From assembly GCA_014925825.1 (NCBI GenBank), contig JACGCK010000018.1, positions 62,001 through 126,000 on the forward strand: DNA of 64,000 nt, in the 5' to 3' direction. Shown piece after piece: positions 11,691 through 21,723 of the stretch. This stretch comes from Pholiota molesta. Lineage: Eukaryota > Basidiomycota > Agaricomycetes > Agaricales > Strophariaceae. A model generated the notes under the pieces. The model did no database searches, was not told the DNA's origin, and saw nothing but the letters and a program-made list of their open reading frames with translations. The position numbers and the translations under genes are program-made. Positions within the stretch are counted from its first letter, which is position 1. Each line of letters begins with the position of its first letter.

Positions 11691-12479
11691 CACATTAAAA
11701 GCGCACACCACAGCTGTGACGCTTGGAAAACTCTAGAGACGGGAGCGTCACTGGAGTCACGAATCGTCACACGAGGTAGAGAGATTGAGAGAGAGAGAGA
11801 AGGTAGCAAGCTAGAACTGTTGAAAGCTATAGGATTGACTCCCTTTACTAGTTACAATTTAAGGACTTTATATACTATGTTAGAAGTATCGGAGTCATGA
11901 TTCATGAATGGTCAAAGGAGAGAGATAGACTAAAGAGGACTTGTGATAAAGAATGACTGGTAAGATAAGGTAGAGATGACTAGGTAAGATAACAAAGAGG
12001 AGTAATAAGAATGATGGGCAACGGGTTAGAAATGAAACAAAGGGTTAATTGCCCATAGAGAACGGAGGGTAGAAGATAAGAGAATAAGAATGGAAATATC
12101 AGCGGACAGTGCGGAGGAAGGTTGGAGGAAGGACGCGACGAGGCGCGTCGCGAGAGCACGTGCATGGGAGATTTGGCACAATCGTTACAACAGCCCTCAC
12201 ACACAGCCTCAGCGATGCCTGTCCGAAAGCCGTCTTATCAAGCGCTAAGATCATCAATGACATGTTGACTGCTGAGCGGAGTGAGAGATAAGACCAAATT
12301 CTCAGCATACAATAGCTGGGGTTTGAAACGCTGTATCAGCACTAGAAGATAGACGAAGAAGACGACGACGTATTTACATTGAGACAAACGACGAGCAAGA
12401 AGACACTCGAAGCAGGAAACGGGAGAGCGAGAGGTAGAATGCAATGTGCCCGCGTGCCGAGTCCGGCCGCGGCTCCGGC
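11691..12479. other. purine-rich region with a short GA microsatellite
   Basis: About 800 bp rich in AGATAAG and GAGAGA words, with a perfect GA run near 11777-11801. No supportable gene. Confidence 0.5.
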
Positions 12480-13170
12480 AAGTTCCGCATCGGTGATTAG
12501 AAGCAGCCGTCTGTTAGTTGACAACGACCTTTGAACGACCTCCACCTTGCCTCCACCACGATGGCCTTTTACCGAGCCCCCAGTGCAAACTACTACCACT
12601 GGATACAAGGCGACTGCTTTCTCCTTTACGTCGCACTTATCCACAGTATCCCGCGGCTCACGTCCTGGCAGCAGTTACAGAGAAAGTAAGCGCTCCAGTG
12701 CCTCCAGGACCCTCAGTCATGTTGATTTCCGGGTCAGCATACGTGGTGGAAACTGGGGATGATATGGAAAGGAAGGCCGAGTGGTACGAACAGCGAAGGA
12801 TGGCGGTAACGGTGGGCTTTTGGAAGCATGGCTCGTAGACGCCGTTTTGCCGCACACTAGTACGTCCCCTCTACCGCGCTCTACCCTATCTCGTCTACTT
12901 ATTCACGCCGTAATGTCGAAGATGTACCTCTTGTAGGACTGCCCCGCCCTGGCCCCGTCCGGAGGAAACATCAAAGGACGTGGGATCCATGGATGGCCTC
13001 TCATTCCCCGTAACGCGACGGAACAGCAGGGTTCGATGCAACTTCAAAAACACGACGTAGCGATCAGCTGAACGCCCTCCTAGCTTTCGCGTTGCGACGC
13101 GACCGAGGATACATACATGTGAGCCGCAGCAGACGAGATGTTGAGGTTTAAGGTATGGTGGTGGGCTCAA
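12480..13170. repeat. block C, copy 1 (possible short gene)
   Basis: This block pairs with 25.23-25.92 kb over its whole length. On the minus strand both copies read a segment beginning MDxTSF(E/D)VS and, further on, FLSISSPVS with GVYEPCF before it, ending near a conserved CTGCCAGGACG. On the plus strand a frame ending in KHGS and a stop is also open in both copies, so the coding strand cannot be settled by eye. The minus-strand reading looks more protein-like to me. No domain recognised. Confidence 0.5.
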
Positions 13171-14480
13171 GAAAGACGTGGCTCACAAACCCGCATGGTG
13201 CGTTCTCTTTTCTCGCTCTCTTGTTTCCTACTGGCCCAACTCGTCCGTTGATCTTCTGCAGGATGTATCTCTTGATCTATTCCACAAGAGTCTCACACGA
13301 CGTGCGGGTCCGCTGACACTGGCAGTCGCACTGGTTGTGTCGCAGGACAACGGGATGGTCCGGCGGCGGCAACGGCATTCGCCTGACCCGCACCCGCCTC
13401 TCTGCTGCTGTCCGGATGCACAATCCGTAAGTCATCTATAAGTATGGTGCTGCATGTAAGCCAAGGACTGCTTGTTTTGATGGGCACTACTTCCCATTTT
13501 TTAGGGCCAGCAGTCCATGTACTCCTGCCAGCGTGGCGCACACTGCGTACCTGGACCTTTCACAACTTCGACATTGGTAGTACTGGCGCGTTTCCTGGAG
13601 GAATATATCTGTAGATGCCGTAGAGGCGCATGCAAGCGTGGTTGACCAGTGCATATGAGGCGTTTGGGGTCAGTGAGAGCTTGGTCGCACCTCTTGTAGT
13701 TGAACGATTGAACGTTGAACACGGTGAGCGTATCCACTTAGGCGCTCGTCCGTGTTACCGTCGATCTTATTCGCCTCTAGTTCCTCCTAGCTCCTCCACC
13801 GACCGCAGGTCATGCGGTCCGCGCACGGCCGCTTTGCACCCGCAGACATCCCCAAACTCGCGATCCGCCGTACCCCAGCTTTCCGCTCACAGTCGCGCAC
13901 ACCCCGCCGGACGCAATACACCTTACCACTGCGACGGCCCGCAACGTCGGCCCCGGCTCATCGCTCCTCGTTCACATGCCCACGGACGACGCTGGGAACT
14001 CCCCGGGCGCCGTTATCACTGCCAACGCCACCGCAAGTGCAGCCCCCACTCAGTGTCGGGCTTGCTTGTCGGTCCTTCGCTACACGCGGCAGCCGCCTGT
14101 ACGCCTACCATACCATCTGCGTGTACAAAGAACGCCGCGTATGATGCAGCTTCTGCGGCGCGCAGATGCTTTGGGAGGGTGGCGGGCTCGGAAGTCGGCC
14201 TACATGTTGGACTTGGGGTGGCGGTAAAGTAACTCATGCCACCTGATATCGATGATACCTGAGGCAGGCTCTTGCTCCTTCTGAGCTTTGCGCTATCGCT
14301 TCCGCGTAGTCCCCCCGCGTCCCTTTGCGAGTTGGTTAGGACGACGTCCTCTCGCGCATCCGCCGTATGTGTTCCTCTCTTTTGCATATCGCATGTTACG
14401 CATATGGTGGAAACATTGCGGTTGGGCCTATTTGCAACAATCACATCGTGTACGTATATAGTCGTCGTTTAATTTGGGTC
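13171..14480 (+). other. degenerate family F exons and repeat copy 2
   Basis: A plus-strand frame from 13630 reads MQAWLTSAYEAFGVSESLVA and ends at a conserved donor, GTTGAACACG|GTGAGC, near 13720. Equivalent exon ends occur at about 37103 (GTAAGA), 44543 and 54125 (GTGAGT), each with a peptide of the type (L/G)V(V)EH or VAEY before the splice. I infer a multi-copy gene family in decay. The dispersed 60-bp repeat lies at about 14109-14172. Function unknown. Confidence 0.35.
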
Positions 14481-14519
14481 CGCTTTCGGACAGCCTCGCT
14501 TGACCAGCGAGGCTGTATG

Positions 14520-14690
14520 TATAGCACATTGCGTGACATGCTGTACGCACAGCTGGTCGTTCGTTCCCATTGACCTTCTGTCCTCAATAACGGAGACACG
14601 CTACTTCTCTGATGCTTTGAATGCAGTTTTCAATAACTTGAGTATCACACATGTCAGATACAGCACGTATCGGCACAAATGAATAAGATT
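14520..14690 (+). pseudogene. decayed upstream NLR promoter and N-terminal exon (module 1)
   Basis: A promoter-like part (AGCACATTGCGTGACATGCTGTACGC) is followed by a reading TACTTCTCTGATGC... that translates as YFSDALNAVFNNLSITHV. This is a diverged version of the NLR N-terminal motif found 300 nt downstream. No usable ATG precedes it in frame and it is not spliced to the NLR body. Matching relics occur before NLR2 and NLR5, and the functional start of NLR3 corresponds to this upstream exon. Confidence 0.65.
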
Positions 14691-14756
14691 GAAATCATCT
14701 CTATCATAACGCTACATGGGAAAGTCTGGTGGATGCAATGAGGTTGTCCCAACTAT

Positions 14757-14777
14757 GCACAGCACGGGATGCTGTGC
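14757..14777. promoter_or_regulatory. perfect dyad GCACAGCA-N5-TGCTGTGC upstream of NLR1
   Basis: Two 8-bp arms form an exact inverted repeat with a CGGGA spacer; the right arm ends 103 nt before the NLR1 ATG. A TATAAC-like box follows near 14818. The same dyad occurs at nearly the same distance before NLR2 and NLR5, so a transcription-factor site is likely. Confidence 0.6.
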
Positions 14778-14879
14778 GGTGCGCACGCAACGGGGTTACA
14801 ACCTCGGCGTGGCCTGATATAACAAGGCTCAGTCGTTCAACGCTCGATTCTTCCTCTCATTTTTTACCTCCCTTAGAGA

Positions 14880-17869
14880 ATGACGACCTCGTACTTTTCC
14901 AACGCATCCAATTTTAACATTGGCAACATAACGATTTCGCACGTCAATGGAAACGCAGTGGCCAGTGGCCGCTCGGTAGAGTCGGAACGTCGGGGTGATA
15001 ATCTTCACAGTCAGCGAGACTCGTACATATCTAATCCGCGGTATCTGTATAGGAGAAACGACAGAGCCTGGTGAGGTCGCTCGTGGAAACAATAGGACTG
15101 GAAGCCAGGAACGTTATGGTAATAACGATTTTTCCCTGCAGCGACGAATTCACATTCATGTTCACAACCACACTTTAGGCTTAAAATTGCTTCTCGACAG
15201 CATTTCCAAAGGTGCTTTCCACGATGCCGCCGAGCGTGGTGACCCCCCGAAATGCCACCCCCATACGCGCGTCGCTATACGTGCCGAAATCATGCAGTGG
15301 ATCAGTGCGCCCGACGCTCGGCGCAAGTTCATCATCTGGATGTATGGCCCCGCAGGCTCAGGGAAGACGGCGATCGGACAGAGCATCGCTGAGGAGTGCA
15401 AGCGGCGAGGCCTTCATGCCGCATCCTTCTTCTTCTCTCGCACCGCCGCCGGGCGCAACGACACGACACGCATTGTTGCGACCATCGCCTATCAGATCTC
15501 TCGCTTTCTCCCCCAGTTCGAAGACGCCATGCTCACCGCTATTGAACGGGATCCGGCGATATTTGATCGCATACCTGGAACTCAAATGCAGACGCTGCTA
15601 ATCGAGCCTCTGAAAGCCTTACCGCCCTCATATCAGCCGATATTTGTGCTCCTCGACGGACTGGATGAAGCTGGCCCCACCGCTCAAGACCAGGCGAATC
15701 TTCTGAATGTTATCGGCACAGCTACTGCAGAGCTACAGCACATCCCCCTCATATTCCTCATCGCCAGTCGACCCGAATACGAAATCCGCGAAGCCTTCAA
15801 TGGGCAGCTCAGTCCGCTCACGCAATCGCTGGTACTCGATGATGACTACAAGCCAGATGACGATATCAGGCTGTATCTCACTTCCACATTCGCAGAAATC
15901 CGTGACAAACACATTCGATCGGGCACCCGGCCCCGACTTCCTTCCCCGTGGCCCTCTGAAAGTGGTGTTGATTACCTCGTATCGAAGGCCTCCGGGCAGT
16001 TTATTTTCGCAGCTACGGTGTTGAAGTTTATCGACTCTATTCGGCATCATCCAGCAGAACAACTGGATATTATATTTAGCTTGTCGGCTCGAGGACATGG
16101 CAGCGAGACACCATTTGCGTTACTTGATGCGATCTATCACCACATTCTCTCCTCTGCGGCAGAGCCTGCCAAAGTTCGACAGATATTGACAATGCATGTG
16201 CTGAGAAATTTGTTCTTCGAGTTATACGTTGAGGTAATCAAGGAAATTCTGGATCTTGATGCCCGGAGAGTCCTGGTCGATATTCATGCTCTTGTTTCTG
16301 TTCCATCACCCAGTGACGAAGCCGACGATGACACTGCGCTACAATTTCATCACGCCTCTCTCTACGACTTCTTGATGGACCGATCGCGATCTCATGACTT
16401 TTATATTGATGCTAGTCAGGGGCATATTGACTTGACTTGGCGTTGGTGGAAGGTCATTTTCAACAATCAAATTTCCACTCAACTTCATTTGTACACGTGT
16501 TTACACCATTTCATACATCATTGCTCGAAATCACCTGCCGGTGTTGAACTCACAGACGACTTTGCCTGTTTTGACCTAAAGCAGGTGTTGGAGAAATTTC
16601 GGGGCTCAAATGATCTGTTGTGCTCACCTTGGGAAGCTTTTTTTGAATGTGTCGAACAACAGGTTAGTGATTCACATTCCATTCAGTACGGCACATTACT
16701 TACTATGAGCATATTACCTCTAACATCCACCCAACTTAGACTGGGGATCGAGAAGACATTTCCCACAGAATGAAAGCCGAATTTGATGCCTTTTTCTTGG
16801 GCTGCCTTTCGAAGTATCCTCCAGCTCTCCAGACTTACATCGCTACCATTTTGGCCATACCCTCCTTGTGCGGAGGAGCGGGCGACGTCATCCGCCTCTT
16901 ATTTTGTGGATTCACTGAATCCGTAACGGAGTCCGACAATATTTGCAAACTTGACTCTACACTTTTAAAGCTAGCCACCCACTATTACATGGATGCTGCA
17001 TTTTCCACTTTATTTCAGGATGAATGCCGGGCTGGAGAATACTACGTATGTGATAGAAGCTATTTGGCCCTGACAAATCGAATAATCGGACTTATTCTTC
17101 CCAAGTAAGTTTATTCAATATATAATGCCACAGTCACCCATTCCGCTCAATAGGCCCGGAGAAGATAATAGGAAAATCAAGTTTCAAGGTTCATCCTGGG
17201 ACCAGGACGATGTTAAGGAACGAGTGCTTTACCTTGAAGACGGATCTTTACATTTACGGCTACACAATCTGGATTTCTATTGGTTTTGGAATATGCTCCG
17301 CAAAACACCCCGAGACTTGGATCTTGCAACATTGCTGCGCGAACACGCGCTCCAATATAATGGACATGGAAATGATACAGAGCTTAAGAAAGGATGGGAG
17401 AATATCGCTCATACTAGCTTAAAATATATTCAGGTAAGCAATATTGAAATGTACATATTCCACTGTTCATTAATTAGACTCGAACCGTGGTCCCTGCCAG
17501 AGGTGTGGCATACCATATCTAAAGCACGTTCACCCCCCAGGCACCGACGAGTGCATTATTTGCAAAGAATGCGGCGGCGCTTCCATCGTCGTCGATTTGG
17601 ACTGGCGGAATGACCCTCAAGCAGACGCCGCGGCATTTATCCCATTATCAGTACCAGACGCTCCATCTCCATCATGCACTGGCGAAGTAGGCGACCATTC
17701 TAATGACCTGGACGAGGAGCACGTCTTTGTTCCCATTGAGCCATATACAGGACCTGGATTCGGCATTTCATCGCCTCTGCGGCTCTATGAAAATTCCATC
17801 CTCGGCATTCTCTTCAAATTCGGAGGCATCATCTGTTACCAGCCGGACGTAGGAGACCCACGCGTTTGA
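14880..17869 (+). CDS. NACHT NTPase, NLR-like (NLR1)
   Basis: Exons 14880-14994, 15053-15118, 15179-16685, 16769-17104 and 17154-17433 join in phase to 768 codons. The start is the ATG before TSYFSNASNFNIGN, an Asn-rich motif with alternating hydrophobic residues. The NACHT domain has Walker A GPAGSGKTAIGQS, Walker B IFVLLDGLDEAG and the IFLIASRPEYE strand, and ends in the fungal signature HHASLYDFLMDRSRS. After it come a helical region (EFDAFFLGCLSKYPP) and a segment LDLATLLREHALQYN. A GTAAGC donor at 17434 is conserved in all five paralogues; downstream the CxxCxxC motif ECIICKECGG begins near 17550, probably on a further exon, and the stop is at 17867-17869 or, in the frame used by NLR2 and NLR3, 17850-17852. 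No sensor repeats are seen. By family knowledge it is a signal-transducing ATPase of fungal incompatibility or immunity; its specific role is unknown. Confidence 0.9.
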
Positions 17870-19340
17870 AAGCGGGGAAGGCACGGTCTTACCTTAACGA
17901 CAACTTAGGTAGTACACAAAAGTTGTCAATATTATGCGCTAGTACAAGAACAACAAAGACCTTGAGATACCCTGTCGAATTGTGTATTTTTGTTCCAGAA
18001 TATGACACCCGAGACCGTCTGTTACCTCGACCGTTTGCGTGCTGCAGATGCTGCGGACCGTGGTAGGGTGGTCAGTATGCAGTGAACTGGCTAAACGTGT
18101 GCGTGATCCCTCATGTATAATATGCTTAAGGGCGTCGTAGGTGCAGGTAGCTGAAGTATGCATTATAACACGAAACATGTATAGTAGACAGCGGTAATTC
18201 CCAGCCAGTCTCATGCGGCATATGGGGAGGTTGCTTTCTGGAGTTCAAGTTATTATATCATTTAAAGCGCAGTTTGGGAGTTGCTTCCGCGGCGAGGGAG
18301 TCATCGCCGTCAGGCAGAAATATCTGACTTGATTTTTCATGAACAACGTCATCGCATGCTCTAGTAAGTAGTAACATCCTTCGTTAGATGAGCAGTGGTG
18401 CAGCGTATTCCATAGCCCGGTACAGCTGCGTGATTGGTAGATGTGTCAGATCAATGGCCACGTCTTCGAGATGACGCTTGATTCCTCGTGAGAACCTACG
18501 CCGGGGAGAGAACACCTCGAATATGTCTAGTCAGCCCGGCGAAGATGCGGCCTTCTGTGGGATTGACCTACGCGAAGAACTAAACCAACCCCGTCGTCAT
18601 CTGAGTGGGCACTGACGTGAAAGCAAGATGAGGGGGACATTATAGAGCAGTGAGGCCGGGATATTCTCGCAAAAGCTCGCACGACGCTTATCAGCCAGCA
18701 AGGAAAGCCTCCAGCGAAGTTACACGGATAGCTTGTGAGAAAAAGAGTCGCGCTACAGAGGCAAGGATATTACAGAGTGCGTAGCCAAAGTGGGTGCAAA
18801 CGAAGACGCAGCAGAACCTAGAACGAGCGTGTCGGATTGAGACAAACGGACACAACACGCCAACGATCTGCGTGCGTATTCGAGGACTGTTGTGAAAGCT
18901 AAATGGGAAAACCGCAGTCGCGGCTCGAATAACGCTCCAGTAGGTCCTAAAAGGGCAGAGGGGAGAGGATGCTGGGCCTGGTTTAGGATACAGGACATAT
19001 TTCCTTGCCCAGGCCGTAAAGATTGGGAAGGAAATGGACAGGTTGGCCGTGGTGGTGGTTGCAGACATCCGAATTTGGGTCCGAGGATAACGAGCTGATC
19101 CGGCCGCGGCAAGTTCGGCATCTAGCGAACAAACTCTGCTGCGTCACTTTTGCCTTCCCTCTCTTGCAGGTCTACATGCACAGAGCCGTCCATTTTGCCG
19201 TCGATTTCATGCTTTCTCAGTCTCTCCTGGCCCGTTAGTCAAACTCAGGTTCTCCCGGCGTCGAGCTTGCCAATCGTTAGTAGCCATTCGTGCACTAGGA
19301 CGACTGGAGAGGTATACGAAAACCTTCGCGCTCGACAAAA
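17870..19340. repeat. NLR 3' flank block, copy 1
   Basis: Shared with the flanks of NLR2 (about 31.18-31.95 kb), NLR3 (42.9-44.0 kb) and, more weakly, NLR5 (58.6-59.2 kb) and the window end (63.8-64.0 kb). Landmarks are GAGAACACCTC, AGTCAGCCCGGCGAAGATGCG, CTTCTGTGGGA and AAGTTCGGCATCTAG. The NLR1 and NLR3 copies are the most similar and start right after the NLR reading frame. No supportable gene inside. Confidence 0.75.
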
Positions 19341-19388
19341 AGTCCCATACGCGCCTTATCGCGGCCCCCTGGGCATCAGCCACAGAAA

Positions 19389-20155
19389 TTGTTGATTCTC
19401 GCTCTTCTATGCACCTCGTCCTACGCCATCGAGATGCAAGATATCCGCGCATCTGCCGCCAACCTTACACACCACGCCACAACCACGACCACGACCACAA
19501 CCTACTACGCAGTCGACAGTAGTTCCTCCTCATACCTCTACTCACGCAATTCCGTCGCCTGTTCCCCTTCCTACCGTCTTCGCGTACAAGTAATGCGGCC
19601 TATATGCAGCGTATGCGGCGCGAAGACGCTCGGACAGGTTCGCGCATTATGGAGTGTCAATATACGATTCGAAAGGTACGTTACTTTCTCTTAGCTCCCA
19701 TACTTGCGCATATGGCTGACGAAATTCCTAGGCCTCGTGTTTTTGTCTTCTGATTCCGAAATCCCTACTTCTTCTACGGTCACGGCGTGAGCTCTTGTGC
19801 TCCTGGCTATCATTTCGATTTCGCTGCAAGTTGGGCGACATGCAATCCCTCTGAGGTGAAGTCAGCGCTGAAGAACGGCCTATATTTGAAGAGATCCATG
19901 CAGGTGACGGAGGAAGATTTGGCGGTATTGGAAACAGGACGACGGAGCGGCTGTACTTGTTCGGAAAATCAGCTTGTGCTCGACCGCCCACCCACTGCAC
20001 TCCGTACATGTTCAACAGATTCGATACCCCATGCATTCGTGAATCCAATTTCACCTCCCGGCGCGTTGCAGGCGCCTGAAGGAACCTTCGCATCGCGCGT
20101 ATACGAGTGGAAGAACGAGTATCCTCGCCTACACGTATGGAACGATCCTATCTGA
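19389..20155 (+). other. possible small gene E, copy 1
   Basis: The dispersed repeat lies near 19571-19635, followed by a possible intron (GGTACG near 19675 to CCTAG near 19733). A plus-strand frame at 19787-20155 then reads CAPGYHFDFAASWATCNPSE and continues to KNEYPRLHVWNDPI before a stop. The partner at 33.2-33.5 kb has the same start (CAPGCRFDFAVSWATGNPSE) but shifts frame soon after. I infer a low-copy gene, intact at most in this copy. No domain recognised. Confidence 0.3.
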
Positions 20156-21220
20156 ATGCTTGAATGCTATCGCGATGACGCAGCCACGTAGATGATACGA
20201 CAGCCGGCCGGGTAGCGTCCAAACGCATAGCCACTCCAAAGCGACTATCAACGCCGCACCTCGAAGTTGCCTCGAAGAGCAATACATCTGCGAAATCGAT
20301 AACGCACTCCAGTCCTGCCCATCCCGCGCAACGTGTTCAGCCTCCCTGCCTGTCATCGGGAGTTGGACCTTCTCGGTACGTTCCTGAACTGCTACCACCG
20401 CTCGTTCTCGTTTGATCGCATAAATGCCCTAGACTCCAAATTCCATTGTTATCGTTCTCGTGGAGGCTCCTCCCCCGTATGATGTGCGGCACCGCTGGCG
20501 GGCTCTCGATTCGCGTAAAGCGGCGGTTGAAAGGAGTGTAGTAGCTTAGTCTGTTGATCAATCAGCGCCTCAGATCCTTATATCTGCCTCGATTAGAACT
20601 TTCCACCCATTCAGCCTGTGTTGAAGCTAAAGGATTGGCGCAGGCAGTGTGCATCACGAGTGGCCACCACAGCCGGATCCAGTTCGCCGTTCTTCTGCCA
20701 GTGCAAGCCCTGTCGCACAGTCCTTGAGCTTCGTTCGTTTTTGGCGTGTCATTGCAGATATTCCTGACCTGTAAACAGACCTGCGCCGAGGTACACTGAT
20801 GGATGAGCATGGTAGCGAACAGCGCGCAGAGATCGCCTTCCTGCGCGGTGCGCCTTCACAAGATTTGCACTCAGCGATGCCGTGCAAGGTGGCCATCTTA
20901 CATTTCATGACTCAAAGTTGCAGTGAGTTCGTCGCAATGTGAAATAGTTAATTCCCTGACGTTCCGAGCGAGCGAAATGCGCGATTCCATTGATGGCGAC
21001 GTTGTTGAAAATGGCGCTCGAACTTCAACGAAGCATTTGGGACATAGTCACTGCGCATCCCTGATTGAGAGCATCGCGCAAGCCAGAAGCCAACGGGAAA
21101 GATCGGGCGAAGAGAAAACTTCAACAATTCTTTTACGGGACGATAGTACATCGTCTGCTGACAAATTACCATAACAATTTGGTACAAATCCAAAACCCAA
21201 ACCACATTCAAGGGAACTGA
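20156..21220. repeat. duplicated block, partner at 34.69-35.11 kb
   Basis: From about 20540 the order ...CAGCGCCTCAGATCCTTATATCTGCC... then GAGTTCGTCGCAATGTGAAA... then GATTGAGAGCATCGCGCAAGCCAGAAG matches the partner, which has lost roughly 100 bp in the middle and more near its start. In both places it leads into a broken SSP copy. No gene recognised. Confidence 0.6.
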
Positions 21221-21282
21221 AGCTGGTATGTCCGTCCCTTGCGCGAGGACGTCCACCTCCTGCGCCCCCTACAACGGCGCCG

Positions 21283-21580
21283 TCACCACAGCATCAGCAC
21301 CGCGGGCCAGTCCTCCCACAGTCCAACCGCCGGCTGGATATCCCACTGCTTGTTCAAGCTCGGGTAGTCCAGCGTCTGATGCTCGTTATCTGGGAATGCG
21401 CTCTTCGGCGGGGAGCCCCGCGTTGGCGCGAAGACCACTGCGCCAGGCGCGAGCTTGTTGAACGCGGCGCCGCCCCCTGGCGAGGATGGCCGCAGGCACC
21501 CAGGCAATGGAGATAGTCCCACTGCGTCGCGTCGGCGTGGATGAGGCACACGGTGTCCTCCGCATGGTAGGCGTAAAATT
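21283..21580 (-). pseudogene. secreted protein family, broken copy (SSP3)
   Basis: The minus strand keeps pieces of the second SSP exon in different frames: DTVCLIHADATQWD, then GGGAAFNKLAPGAVVFAP, then FPDNEHQTLDYPSLNKQWDI. Frameshifts separate them, and the segment with NVYQLGIRQAQIARL is deleted. There is no first exon or signal peptide. Confidence 0.85.
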
Positions 21581-21723
21581 CAAAATAATAAATGCAGAGC
21601 AAAAACGCAGATTCAAATCGTCTATTATACATGAAATAAAATTCAAAAACCCAATCTGCGCACAGCATATCAGGAAGGCGTACGAAGGAAGCAGGCATCG
21701 ATGGCAAGTGCCAAGTGAGGCGA

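Noticed and set aside
14109..14172. Reading the 60-bp repeat as part of a MYND zinc finger (KECRxYCSxCGA)
   Set aside because: Several copies have a stop codon immediately before the CS in that frame, whereas another frame is open in most copies. The cysteine spacing is also incomplete.
16686..16773. Continuation of the NLR1 first large exon as SIQYGTLLTMSILPL to the stop at 16773
   Set aside because: A phase-2 GT at 16686 with CTAAC branch point and ACAG acceptor is conserved in NLR2, NLR3 and NLR5 and joins directly to the next conserved exon.
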